Below are positions 37,186 through 48,015 of a stretch of DNA of 64,000 nt, one piece after another. The notes beneath the pieces are model-generated. The model saw only the letters and a program-made list of their open reading frames with translations. It had not been told where the DNA came from and ran no database searches. Numbering within the stretch: the stretch's first letter is position 1; every line of letters starts with the position of its first letter. The stretch covers positions 23,939,277 through 24,003,276 of the forward strand of contig CM017556.1 of assembly GCA_007844125.1 (NCBI GenBank), written 5' to 3'. Both the position numbers and the translations under genes were made by a program. Source of the DNA: Sinonovacula constricta. Lineage: Eukaryota > Mollusca > Bivalvia > Cardiida > Solecurtidae.

Positions 37186-37189
37186 CCTA

Positions 37190-37467
37190 GGGATGGGATT
37201 GGCCGGCATTTTTGCCAATACTGTGCAGTGACATTTCTATTATTATAACACAGGGGCACTTATGAGGTGCCCAGGGACTGAACCAGTCCGGTCCATTATA
37301 CCCACACTGATGAGTCAGGCGTAATGCTGTCCCCTTAGCCCCGAGCGTTAGGAGGGAAGCCACTACCACCAACTTTAAAGTTTTTGGTTTGACCCGGCCA
37401 GGGTTTGAACCCATGACCTCCCAATCTGCAAACCGACGCTCTTAACACCTGAGCTATTGCGGCCGGT
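37190..37467 (-). repeat. tRNA-derived SINE, copy 1
   Basis: The minus-strand sequence begins GGCCGCAATAGCTCAGGTG (box A region) and has a box B-like GGGTTCAAACCCTGGCC, followed by a body containing AACTTTAAAGTTGGTGGTAG, GACAGCATTACGCCTGACTC and AATGCCGGCCAATCCCATCC. The head is tRNA-like, and the same body follows in copy 2 (42000-42259). The ORF 37187-37414 lies inside it. Confidence 0.8.
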
Positions 37468-37639
37468 CCAGTGTCTCCCAGTGAACACCAGATGTGTTTT
37501 TCATTTTAGAGCAACCAGGAACACTCCAGCTGACCGGAATGATGAAAACCTAACGGCGACCCTGTTTTTTATCTTTTCTTAAAGGTGGCATCCGGCAGTT
37601 TGCCTACATTAAATACACGCAAAAATATCTAACCACCAC

Positions 37640-37862
37640 TTTTGGGAATTGGGTCATATTTTCTGCATAAACTTTATAGGAAATACCTGTTTGCAATGAC
37701 GAATGGGGATTTATCGTTGACTGTTCACACAGATCTTTGGCATCAATGAAAAGTATTTTGCAAGACTTATTCAGGTACCAATGACTTATTTGGTTATTCG
37801 AGGAAAAACATTTTGGACCAAATTATCAGATACCACTTTTAAAAGCTAGAATTTTAAAAGCT
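37640..37862 (+). repeat. Copy of the 34-kb/51-kb dispersed repeat
   Basis: It contains ATAGGAAATACCTGTTTGCA and CAATGACGAATG, then AAAAGTATTTTGCAAGA and AACATTTTGGACCAAATTAT with CAGATACCAC. This parallels 51200-51345 (ATGGGACATACTTTATTTGA ... AACTGTCAGATACTAC) and the start of 34320-34340. It ends with three copies of AAAAGCTAGAATTTT-like sequence. Confidence 0.55.
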
Positions 37863-37874
37863 AGAATTTTAAAA

Positions 37875-38815
37875 GCGGTTCCTAGTTTATATGATAAAAA
37901 TATTTTGAATACCCAATACCCAGCCAGCTGGGTAATAAGGTCTAGCTCGATATTCAAACTCTGCTTGAATAGTTCCTATCCTGAAAATATTTTGAATACC
38001 CAATTCCCAGTCAGCTGGGTATTCACGTCTAGCTCGATATTCAAAATCTACATTGAATACAGTCTTTGAAGAAAATATTTCGAATACCCAATTCCCAGCA
38101 AGATAGGCATTCAAGTCTAGCACAATAATCAGAATCTACATTTAATTTTTCCTATAACAAAATATTTTGAATACCTAATTCCCAGTCAGCTGGATATTCA
38201 GGTCTAGCTCGATATTCAAACTCTGGGTAGAATAGTCAATATACTAAAAATATTTTGAATGCACAATTCCTGGCCAGCTGGGTATTCAGGTCTAGCACGA
38301 TATTCACACTCTGCATTGAATAGTATATTTTCAGAAAAGATTTTGAATACCCAATTCCCAGACAGATAGGTATTCAGGTCTAGCTTGATATTCAGAATCT
38401 GCATTTAATTGTTCCTATAATAAAAATATTTTGAATACCCAATTCCCAGCCAGCTGGGTATTCAGGTCCAGATCGATATTCAAACTCTGAGTTGAATAGT
38501 TCCAATACTAAATATTTCGAATATCCAATTCCAAGCCAGCTGGGTATTCACGTCTACCTGGATATTCAAACTGTGCTTGAATACTATCTTTGCAGAAAAT
38601 ATTTCGAATACCCAATTCCCAACCAGATAGGTATTCAGGTCTAGCACGATATTCAGACTCTGCGTTGGATAGTATCATTACAGATTCTTTTTTTCGAATA
38701 CCCTATTTGGATAGTATCTTTACAGAATCTTTTTTTCGAATACCCTATTCCCAGCCAGATAGGTATTCAGGTCTAGATCGATATTCCAGCTCTGCGTTAA
38801 ATAGTCCCTCTACTA
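37875..38815. repeat. ~87-bp satellite (AATACCCAATTCCCAGCCAG), left part
   Basis: About ten units of 83-98 bp, each with AAAATATTTTGAATACCCAA, TTCCCAGCCAGCTGGGTATT and CAGGTCTAGCTCGATATTCA. The CCAGCTGG core is self-complementary. Open frames on both strands here are by-products. Confidence 0.9.
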
Positions 38816-41082
38816 ACAAGAGGGCCATGATGGCCCTTAATCGCTCACCTGATGACACAGGCTTTTAGTAGGCTCAAATCTGACATCAAGTAATTAAGAG
38901 TTATTTACTTTAGAAATCTTCGGTGAAGATTGGACCATTAGCTTGGCCACTGGGTTGATAACATTTCAAGAATTTTACCAAGTAACCTACTGAATCCACA
39001 TGACCCACTTCAAAACATATGTAAGATTTTATACTTGCAAACATTCTGGCCAAGTTTGGTTAAGATTGGGATATTAATGGGGCCTCTAAGTATTTTCACA
39101 AGGTTTTTCTAAAATGTGACCTAGTGACCTACTTTTTGACCTCACGTGACCCAATACTATACTCATCTAAGATTTCATGCAGACAAACAATCTGATCAAG
39201 TTTGGTGAAGATTGGGCTATGAATGTGGCCTCTAGTGTTTCACATGCTTTTTCTAAGTTTTGACCTAGTGACCTCTTTTTTGACCCCAAGTGACCCAATA
39301 AATGGGGCCTCTAGTGTGTTCACAAGCGTTTCCTAAGATTTGACCAATGACCTACTTTTTGACCCATTGTAATCCAATAATGAAATCATCCAAGATTTCA
39401 TGCAGACAAACATTCTGACCAAGTTTGGTGAAGTTTGGCCTATAAACGTGGTCTCAAGTGTGTTCATAAGCTTTTTCTAAAATTTGACCTAGTGACATAC
39501 TTATTGACCCCACATGACCCCACATGACCCAGCTATGAACTGATCTAAGATTTCATGCAGGCAAACATTCTGATCAAGTTTGGTGAAGATTGGGCCATAA
39601 TTGGGGCCTCTAGTGTGTTCACAAGCTTTTGCTAAGATTTGACCTAGTGACCTTCTTTTTGACCCCACGTAACCCAATAATGAAATCATCCAAGATTTAA
39701 TGCAGACAAACATTCTGACTAAGTTTGGTGAAGATTGGGCTATAAAAATGGTCTTTAGTGTGTTCACAAAGTCTTCTAAGATTTGACCTAGTAACCTACT
39801 TATTGACCCCACATGACCTAGTTATGAACTCATCCAAGATTTCATGCAGGCAAACATTCTGATCATGTTTGGTGAAGATTGGGCCATAAACGAGGCCTCT
39901 AGTGTGTTCACAAGCTTTTGCTAAGCTTTGACCTAGTGACCTACTCTTTGACCCCACGTGACCCAGTTACGAACTCATCAAAGATTTCAGGCAAACAAAC
40001 ATTCTGACCAAGTTTGGTGAAGACTGGGCTATAAATGTGGTCTATAGTGTGTTCACAAGGTTTTTCTAAGATTTGACCTAGTGACCTACTTATTGACCCC
40101 ACATGAACCTGTTACAAACTGACCCAAGATTTCGTGCAGGCAAACATGCTGATCTAGTTTGGTGTAGATTGGGCCATAAATGGGACATCTAGTGTGTTCA
40201 CAAGCTTTTGCTAAGATTTGACTTAGTGATCTACTTTTTAACCCCACGTGACCCAATAATGAACTCATCCAAGATTTAATGCAGACAAACATTCTGACCA
40301 AGTTTGGCGAAGGTTGTGCATTAAATGTGGTCTCTAGTGTGTTCACAAGGTTTTTCTAAGATTTGATCTAGTGACCTACTTATTGACCCCACATGACCCA
40401 GTTATGAACTGATCCAAGATTTCATGAAGGCAAACATTCTGATCAAGTTTGGTGAAGACTGGGCCATAAATGAGGCCTCTAGTGTGTTCACAAGCTTTTG
40501 CTAAGATTTGACCTAGTGACCTACTTTTTGACCCCATGTGACCCAGTTACGAACTCATACAAGATTTTAGGCAAACAAATATTCTGACCAAATCTGGTGA
40601 AGATTGGGCTATAAATGTGGTCTCTAGTGTGCTCACAAGCTTTTGCTCAGATTTGACCTAGTGACCTATTTTTTGACCCCACAAGACCCAATAATGAACT
40701 TATCCATAAGTTCATGCAGGCAAAAATTCTGATCAAGTTTGGTGAAGACTGGGCCATAAATGAGGCCTCTAGTGTGTTCACAAGCTTTTGCTAAGATTTG
40801 ACCCAGTGACCTACTTTTTGACCCCATGTGACCCAGTTACGAACTCTTACAAGATTTCATGCAAACAAACGATCTGACCAAGTTTGGTGAAGATTGGGCT
40901 ATAAATGTGGCCTCTAGTGTGTTCACAAGTTTTTCCTAAAATTTGACCAAGTGTCCTACTTTTTGACCCCAGGTGACTCAATAACGAACTCATCCAAGAT
41001 TTTATGCAGACAAACATTCTGACCAAGTTTGATGAAGATTGGATATAAACTGTGGTCTGTAGTGTGTTCACAAGGAAAATGT
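38816..41082 (+). repeat. Long tandem-unit element inserted in the satellite
   Basis: It starts AAGAGGGCCATGATGGCCCT then TAATCGCTCACCTGATGACA. It runs through about 14 units of roughly 150 bp (TTTGACCTAGTGACCTACTT, CCACGTGACCCAATAATGAA, AAACATTCTGACCAAGTTTG) and ends near 41080, just before satellite units resume. It is the same family as 10612-11622 and 12340-13306 but with more units. The usual 3' end (GGTGAGCTAAAA) was not found, so the copy is probably truncated. Confidence 0.8.
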
Positions 41083-41084
41083 TC

Positions 41085-41250
41085 TGCGTTGAGTCATCCT
41101 TTTACTGAAAATATTTCGAATACCCAATTCCCAGCCAGCTGGGAATATGATTGCAGCTCTATATTCAATACCCAATGCCTAGCTGGCTGGGTATTCAGTT
41201 GTATCTGGATATTGAATACCTAATACCCAATTCCCAATACCCAGCCAACT
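41085..41250. repeat. ~87-bp satellite, right part
   Basis: Satellite sequence resumes with TTACTGAAAATATTTCGAAT and CCCAATTCCCAGCCAGCTGG, and continues as shortened, degenerate units to about 41250. Confidence 0.85.
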
Positions 41251-41329
41251 TTACAAACCTGTCCTGCTAGATGTTAACAACCAATACCAAGTTAGAGATG
41301 TGAGGAGGGGGAAGAAAATTAGATAGTAT

Positions 41330-41620
41330 ATCTTGTAATGAAGTCACTTGTCTGCAGGGATGGATACAGGGGCAGGGATGGGGGTATGCACACACACACA
41401 CACCAACCAGGTAAAATAGTAGAGTTGTGAAAACACATAAATAGAAGCTTAAAAAATACTAAGCTTTTAAAGTAAATTCTGTCTGTTGACAGCTTTAGTT
41501 GAATTCTAGGTCCCAAACTGTATGTATATCCAGTATTTACTGCGCTAAAGTTGAATGGATCTTGATATTTATATACACAGTAAGGGATCCTAACTTTTAC
41601 CTAAACCTTTTACCTAAAAA
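41330..41620 (+). repeat. Dispersed repeat, also present inverted at 47790-48015
   Basis: The order is CAGGGATGGATACAGGGGCA, a CA run, TAGAGTTGTGAAAACACAT, TTTTAAAGTAAATTCTGTCT, ATCCAGTATTTACTGCGCTA, then GTTGAATGGATCTTGATAT. It is matched block by block on the minus strand of 47790-48015. The class is unknown and no coding is seen. Confidence 0.65.
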
Positions 41621-41640
41621 ATTTACTTTAAAAGCTGCCA

Positions 41641-41678
41641 CACCCACCCCCACCCCCACCCCCACCCCCCACCCCACC
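41641..41678 (+). repeat. (CCCCCA)n microsatellite
   Basis: A C-rich run of CACCCC hexamers within the C-rich edge of the preceding repeat region. Confidence 0.9.
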
Positions 41679-41999
41679 GATCATGTCTCATTTTAAAGGA
41701 GTTGTTGAAAAATAGCTAAGGAACTTGGTATTGGTTGTTATGTAGCAGCACAAGGGTCAGTTAGAGAAAATGTGACAAAATGGTGTCTCACTTTGTCTTG
41801 TTTCAAAGGAGTTCTTGCTCAATAACCTCCTCACATCTCTATTTCTCTGCATGAATGTGTTTAAGTTCAGTTAAAATATATCTTTTATTACTGACATGTT
41901 CGTATAGCTAATACTAATCCCAGTAAACTGCCTACTTCCTGGGTAGAAATAGGACTGAGGCAACTACTGGGAAAATGTGCAGAAAAATAGCCTTGCAGA

Positions 42000-42259
42000 G
42001 GGATTAGGGATTGGGATTTGCCAGCATTTTTGGTGATACTGTGCAGGGGTACAGGGGCACTTACGAGGTGACTAGGGACTGAACCCGGCTGGTCCATTAT
42101 CTTGACACCGAAGAGTCAGGTGTAATGCTGTCCCCTTAGCCTTGAGCATTAGGACGGAAGCTACTACTACCAACTTTAAAGTTTTTGGTTTGACCCGGTC
42201 GGGGTTTGAACCAGATCCACAAGCTGACGCTCTACCACTTGAGCTGGTGTGGCCGGGTT
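42000..42259 (-). repeat. tRNA-derived SINE, copy 2
   Basis: The minus-strand head GGCCACACCAGCTCAAGTGG with TAGAGCGTCAGC, and a box B-like GGTTCAAACCCCGACC. The body matches copy 1 (AACTTTAAAGTTGGTAGTAG; GACAGCATTACACCTGACTC; GCTGGCAAATCCCAATCCC). It lies in the intron between exons 2 and 3. Confidence 0.8.
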
Positions 42260-42796
42260 GCAGTGGGTCTAACATCTTGTGGTTCATCAGGGGTTTGAAA
42301 TTGGGGCACTTTGATGTGAAAACAAATTTTTACCGCTACTCCTTGCATTCCTATGTGTGTAAAAAGATTGCTGATGTTTTGTTGGAAACTTAAACTACAA
42401 ACATATGCTGTGGGTTAATTGGCCAGAAAAAAAATTCATTCTGATGAATATTATGCATGAAGCATTTGATTGGCTCCAAAAGGCACAGAAATTCAGCCAA
42501 TAAAATTATTACAATTTGTTAAAACCAGGCATCGCATATTAGTGCTGCCATCTTGACAATGACAAAAAAAATTAAAACTTCAATTGAAGGGTAGTGTCAA
42601 TGATACTTATTTTCACCGGACCACTGGTTGCTATGAAATATTTTGAAAAGGAACCTTTACAAGCCTTATATACCACAGCCATCATACAGCAGAATGGTAC
42701 AAGTGAACATGGGTTCCAACAATGGGGTGAAATGTGGTGGTTTTGGGGTTTTCTGTTTTCTGCTTGTATTTGAATCTTTTCCAACAAACCACATAC

Positions 42797-42874
42797 CTGC
42801 AGCTGTTCTTGCCAAGTTTTGTTGGTTGATGCTGTCGCATAAACTTATCAACTTTTGACCTTGCTTGTTACGTG
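42797..42874 (-). CDS. Exon 2: 78-bp exon of the large unknown minus-strand gene
   Basis: The acceptor ATATTTTTGTTTCAG and donor GCTGCAG|GTATGTGG bound a symmetric phase 1-1 exon encoding RNKQGQKLISLCDSINQQNL then ARTAA. It joins in frame to exon 1 (T plus CA gives Ser) and to exon 3 (G plus AA gives Glu). It is short, so it is supported mainly by strong splice sites and phase continuity. Confidence 0.5.
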
Positions 42875-43419
42875 CTGAAACAAAAATATTTTAACTTTAA
42901 GTTTATGAATAAAATGACCAGAGGTACCTGCAGAGCTACCTGCAAATTAAGCTGATTTTACATAAACTAGAATGCTAATAAAACATGGCCAGAAAGGGTC
43001 ATATATAAATGAGATGACCAGATGATACGATTTGCCTACAATTCAGCCATAAAAGTTTCTATTCAGCTGAAAAAGCTTATATTTAGCTGGTGATTTCACA
43101 CTCTGCTCAGTTGTTAGGTTTGTAAATGTTTTCAAAGCATGTACATGGCATTTATAATCATTCTGACATCAAGCTTTTATTAATGGAGGAATACCTCCGA
43201 CAAATGTCTGGACAGAACCTTTGGTCAGCTGGTAGAACACACAACACAAGGTTTTCACCAGCATTGTGACTTAGACATAAGCAAAGAAGGGCTAAAAATC
43301 AAAAGTTGTGAGGCCAAGCCACTTGACCAGGCTATTTATAGTTTTTACTTTTTATCCTTTTTAGAAGAACTGTTAGCTTGTGATCAGATGTATGGCCTGA
43401 CCAGTTTAGGTGTTCTCAC

Positions 43420-43623
43420 ATATCTGCCACAGACTAAAACAAGACATGAGCAACAAAACAGTTAATGATAAAATGAACTTGCCCAGCATCAGCCAGATGA
43501 TGACAGCCAACAACAAAACCATCAAACATGAAACTATGTTTGCAATAAACATCAATATTTCAGTTATCTGAATTGCTGACGTCATGGTGAATGTGGTCAA
43601 TTAGGCAACAACATCAGAGTTAC
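43420..43623 (-). CDS. Exon 1 (coding start at 43585) of the large unknown minus-strand gene
   Basis: The exon has acceptor ATGTTTTTCAG, a 38-base 5' UTR with a short upstream ATG frame (three codons then stop), and a start at 43585 in good context (CACCATGACG). The 55 codons read MTSAIQITEILMFIANIVSC, then LMVLLLAVIIWLML and GKFILSLTVLLLMSCFSLWQ. This gives two hydrophobic helices (about residues 10-34 and 37-52), a likely membrane anchor or signal. The donor ATAT|GTGAGA leaves one base, matching exon 2. At least one further 5' non-coding exon is implied by the acceptor. The donor is imperfect and an open frame continues five codons to a stop, so a tiny independent membrane ORF is an alternative. 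Confidence 0.5.
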
Positions 43624-44229
43624 CTGAAAAACATGAACAACATTATTGTTTGTTTGTTTGTTTGTTATTGAGTCATTATCACATTTTCAGAAAATGTGAG
43701 TCATTATCACATTTTCAGAAAATGTTCTCTTTATAAAAGATGTATTATGTTTAGAATAATAAATATAAATACAGTAAATTCGATTCAATGGCACACAAAT
43801 ATTAGTATCCTAATTAACGTAAAGGAACCTTATTGTAATTATCTATATGATTATATCCCATAGTTCTAAATCAGTATCTGGTTAACATACATGTACTATA
43901 CACATATATGGAAAACGAAAGTAAATTAGAAAAAGAAAAAGAACAAAGGAATATCCTTAACTATGACATGAGTGACACAGCAAATAAAGAGAAATTATAA
44001 CTTATTAACTACCTATAAACTGTCGCGTTATAAGTTTGCAAAAAAAAATATAAAAAAATTAAGACTTCAGATATTTCGGTGAACAAAAATCCCAGAAAAG
44101 GCAAAACAAATCTGCATAATTCACTTATAAATATCTATTCAATAACTTTACAAACATGCATTTTTTGCTACAATTTTGTGATACCTTAGATTGATTTGAT
44201 CCTTCAATTTGTCTTATCAAATGGCATAT

Positions 44230-44420
44230 TTATTATTTTTTGTTGCTGTATCCCAATAGGCGCGGCCCGGAAATAAATCAATCTGGGGTTTTCCCGTAAT
44301 AACGTCACGTGACAATCGTAAAACTTCGGGTATTTCCGTATGGTTCGTAAAATACACCTCGTACATAGCTCTAGAATACACCAAAGTGCGTCGCCTGAGT
44401 TATGAAACAGTGTCCGTTCG
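44230..44420 (-). promoter_or_regulatory. Possible promoter region for the minus-strand gene
   Basis: A locally GC/CpG-richer stretch in an AT-rich setting. It contains a CACGTG E-box within ACGTCACGTGAC, an inverted CCAAT-like ATTGGG near 44253 and a TCTCGCGAACG motif near 44410. It lies 0.6-0.8 kb upstream of the first coding exon on the minus strand. No TATA or initiator can be fixed. The assignment is speculative. Confidence 0.25.
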
Positions 44421-45539
44421 CGAGAAAGTAACAAATTATATATATATCATTTAGTTGAGTATATCTTGCAATAACAACGATTTTTTTTATCAATACAATC
44501 TATATGATTTACGGAAAATTGAAAAGTCAACATTAAATACCCAGTATTAAAACTAAGACACACAAAGTAGATCCAAGATGGCGCCTTATTATGTCAGAGG
44601 TCTCTTGCATAGCATAAAGGCCGAGGTGATCAGATTGCGTCACGTGACCCCGGTACAAAATATCTACACAGCGAGAACGCGTGTTTCAAGTCATAGGTTT
44701 TGCATTTTGCCAAAACTCATCATCAAATTCTAGAGGAACTGAACAGATTCAATATACATTAGTATTAAAAAATAGCACTTTTTACTTCCAATTTCACAAT
44801 ATTTTATTGCCTCACTTGATTTTTAAAGTATACAGAGAAACAAACACAGATAAACGTTTTTGTCAATTTATTGCCTTGTTTATCAAAAGAACATTATTGT
44901 TTTTACATGCACACTTGTCACTTATGTTTTTAATTTTTCATAAGCTGATAACATGACAGTATATATATAATCATGTAATTAGTGTTTTTTCCTTCAACTA
45001 AAAGAGACAAATTAATGTTAGGGACTGATCAATACGGTATACTGATCAGATTACTAATGTCATCCTGTATAAAGTGCCTAACTCACTGACTTCATTTATC
45101 AGCTGGATGTTTACATTGTTTCGCAATGTTAAGATTGTATATTGGAAAAATATGAAAAGGGTGACTGAGAGTAAATGTAAACTGCACAATTATATCATAT
45201 ATTTGTATTATCTGTTATTGTGTACAATTACTAAATACAAATATGAAATGAAAACCAATCTGTTGTTTCTTCATATTTTCTAGAACATATTCAGTTAGAA
45301 TACTAAAAAGACTGTTGTGAAGAAAGATACATCAGCTTACTACTAAGTTGTAAGGTTTGTGTATTCCACTAGAGGGAACATTCAGAAAATGACAATTACA
45401 AGTACAAACATGTGAGCAACATAATGACAGCATGTACCTGTATACAAAAGTAGTGTGCTATGCAAGACAAAACTGCAAAATACACAAAACAGCAACAATG
45501 GTTGTAATTTGGTATAACAAAAATCTGTACTTTAATGGG

Positions 45540-46674
45540 ATAATGCCAGATAGAATTTTAAATGTTTTCATTCTCCTAATTGCTCTTTCAACATGGATAC
45601 TAACTGAAGCAATTGACCTTGACCGTTTAAGAGCTAGCCTTTACTGCTTAAACATTTAGCATGTGAAAAAGCTGGAATATTTAGAGTTGCCCTTTTAGGT
45701 AATAACAAATGCCTGATGTTAAAACCATGGTCAGCCATATTATGTCATCACCTTGTTCAACATGATCTAAGAAGCCAGAAACCTGAACAGTTTTAGCATC
45801 AATGATAGAGCCTGCATATATATTAGATAGAAAAGTTATGGTTCCATTGGGAGAAATTCCTAAAAGTTGCTTGAATGTGTTGGACTGTTTGTAGTTTGAC
45901 CAGGAAACTTTTTGAGCTGCAGGTCTTAATGGCTTTTGAACATAGTTCTCAGTACAGTCTGTAACAGCCCTTGTGTTTGGATACTTTGAAAATGATAATG
46001 GTAAATTAGCTTTAACAATATCTTTTGAAGGCCAAAATCAGTAGGGGTTTTAAACATTGGTGAAGTAGATTAGTCCATGAAATAAATTGTCTACTAACAT
46101 GACTAGCAGATAAACCAAAAAGATATGAAACATGTTTATGACAAAATCCCATTCTTATTTTAACTAAACAAAGTAACATTTCTGTAGATAAAGAATCAGT
46201 TGTCCTTTTTCTACCTTTAGTTCTCTTGTTTCTAGGCACAGGTTTATATTTACCATTCTTAAACTTAATATGTTGTGCAGCTGGTAAAAACCACTGAAAT
46301 AACCAATGTAAAAGCGCAACAGTAGGCAAACCAGTATACTGAAAATAAATACAATCTTTGCTTAAGATATAATTAATAAAATCTTTTGATGTGTTGACTG
46401 TTTGGTTAGCACATTCTTAAACATTGAGAGAGTCATTGTTGTTTTGGTCTTCTTCAGATGGAAACAGATCATGGAACATGGGTAAGTTGGTAGAGGTAGA
46501 TGGGACGTTGTCTTTGTTTGAGCTAAAGTTGATCTCTTGGAACTGCAGAGACTGTTTGCATTTCTTTGTACGTGGCTAGTGCTGTTTCCTATCTGCAGGG
46601 CGTTTCCGTGAAGATGTTGAAGAGTGGATGGGGTAGGTAGCCGGTACAGGATCAACAGCTCCATCAGGAAAATG
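45540..46674 (-). pseudogene. DDE_Tnp_4-type transposase, second exon, frameshifted
   Basis: On the minus strand the exon opens at 46674 after the acceptor GTACTTGTTTTCAG with HFPDGAVDPVPATYP, completing the THAP domain. A stop at about 46580 and a frame change near 46440 follow. 46329-46012 carries the helix-turn-helix LSTEMLLCLVKIRMGFCHKH and SHVSRQFISW. An extra T near 46030 shifts the frame just before KANLPLSFSKYPNTRAVTDC, the first catalytic Asp. The second Asp is in DDIMADHGF, and after another frame change near 45640 the Glu is in HVERAIRRMKTF. All three catalytic residues survive, in different frames. Confidence 0.85.
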
Positions 46675-47264
46675 CTGAAAACAAGTACAACACATTCCAT
46701 ATTAGACAAAGATTATTAATTAAATATTGACGATTACCATATGTAGATTCTATTGTATCAAAAATTCAAACACGCGAAAAAATCATTTTACTATCGAACA
46801 TGTAACAAATCTACTAGATCAAGCATATTGCGAAGTCTATTTACTATCGATCCCATTGCCAGGGGCGTACCTTGGCGATATTTGAGTATACGCACTACTT
46901 CTATGGGGGTCCGGGAGCCGTTAATGCATTCTGGGTGTTTTAAACACGCAAAATTTGCCTATAACTATCGTTTGTAATGGAAACGATAATCTTTTTTCAC
47001 TTGTCTATTTAACTTTTCATGGTATATTATGGACAGACTTATTAGAAATTAACACAATGTCAACATAACTGAATTTATTTGCGTTACGAGTAATACTAGT
47101 AAGTCAAGACTGTACTGTATACATACTGGAAAAAGGTGGGTGCGAATTTTTTTTGAAAGCAACTGTACGCACGTCCGTAAGTGCGTTAGCCCAGGCACGC
47201 CCATGATTGCAGATAAATACACATGCATGTCAATAAATAACGAATATTAAATAAGAAAAAATAC

Positions 47265-47471
47265 CTTTGAGCAAACGAAGTGATATTCATTGATAATGTC
47301 AACTGACAAGTCCTGAGGCGGCCGACCACATCTTTGAATCCAAAGTTTGCACCGCTCAAGAGAGGTTTTTGGTTTTGGAAATGGTTTAAAGATAACATCT
47401 TTCATATGAGACTTGTGTTTGTAGCGACTATCGCTCTTACATGTGCCCCATGAACATCTTTTAGTCACCAT
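47265..47471 (-). CDS. THAP zinc-finger first exon of the transposase
   Basis: The start ATG is at 47471, and the exon has 69 codons and ends at CTCAAAG|GTATTT, phase 0. The sequence MVTKRCSWGTCKSD, then KPFPKPKTSLERCKLWIQRC and YHFVCSK, has the C-x4-C...W...C/H spacing of a THAP domain. The last part of the domain continues in the exon at 46674. THAP domains bind DNA and presumably recognise the element's ends. This exon is intact, whereas the catalytic exon is broken. Confidence 0.75.
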
Positions 47472-47559
47472 TTTAAGCCGGAATGTCAAAAAAGACAGGT
47501 CAAATATGGCGCCTGTGTAAACTTTGTTTGTACCCGGGTCACGTGACTAAATTATTGAA

Positions 47560-47710
47560 AAAACCCACCCTCGCATTTCCGGGATTCAACTTTTGATGAT
47601 TCGTGAATTGTCCGAGGCGTTCCGATTGTGATTACGTAGTGGACGGAATTACCCGAGGAGTTCCGATTGTGATTTCGTAATGGACGGATTACCCGAGGAG
47701 TTCCGAGTGA
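47560..47710 (+). repeat. Short tandem segment shared with 60668-60707
   Basis: GATTACGTAGTGGACGGAAT then TACCCGAGGAGTTCCGA (47630-47666) and GATTTCGTAATGGACGGATT then ACCCGAGGAGTTCCGA (47671-47706) are two tandem copies, with a partial third before them (47612-47627). The minus strand of 60668-60707 contains the same motif. No coding was accepted; the plus ORF 47680-47907 runs from here into the next repeat. Confidence 0.6.
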
Positions 47711-47789
47711 ATAGCGTCGTCTTCGACCCTTTCCGTAATCATTCGGAAGCGGAAGAAAATGCATTGAAACCGGAGGGATTTACCGGTAC

Positions 47790-48015
47790 CCTGATGAATC
47801 AAGACCCATTCAATTTTATCGCCGTAAATACTAGATATATAGACCCAGTAAGGAACTCTAACTTCGACATAAGCAGTCAACATGCAAAGTTTACTTTAAA
47901 AACTTAGTTTATTTTAAGCTTACATGTGTGTGTTTTTAAAACTCAACTCTTTTAGAGTAGCGGGGGAGGGGGGGGGGGGGTGCATCCCCACCCCATATCC
48001 ATCCCTGTGTACAGG
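47790..48015 (-). repeat. Inverted copy of the 41.3-41.6 kb dispersed repeat
   Basis: The minus strand reads ACACAGGGATGGATATGGGG, a G-run, AAGAGTTGAGTTTTAAAAAC, TTTTTAAAGTAAACTTTGCA, ATCTAGTATTTACGGCGATA and ATTGAATGGGTCTTGATTC, in the same order as 41340-41580. Confidence 0.65.

Larger units (their letters stand above)
44639..47547 (-). mobile_element. THAP-DDE DNA transposon, 2.9 kb with 21-bp terminal inverted repeats
   Basis: The left end (44639-44659) reads GTCACGTGACCCC then GGTACAAA. The right end (47527-47547), read inward on the minus strand, is GTCACGTGACCCG then GGTACAAA, one mismatch in 21. Between them the minus strand encodes a THAP zinc-finger exon and a DDE_Tnp_4-type transposase. 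No clear target-site duplication was visible (left flank ATTGC, right flank TAAAT). The transposase is frameshifted, so the copy is not autonomous. Confidence 0.85.

Noticed and set aside
38590..38868. Plus ORF with RIPNSQPDRYSGL repeats
   Set aside because: It is a translation of the 87-bp satellite running into the inserted element.
39501..41071. Minus ORFs with MFVCIKSWM-type repeats
   Set aside because: They are translations of the 150-bp units of a non-coding element; each unit repeats the same words.
47680..47907. 75-codon plus ORF starting MDGLPEEFRVNSVV
   Set aside because: It spans the end of a short tandem repeat and a dispersed repeat found inverted at 41.3-41.6 kb. No protein feature was seen.
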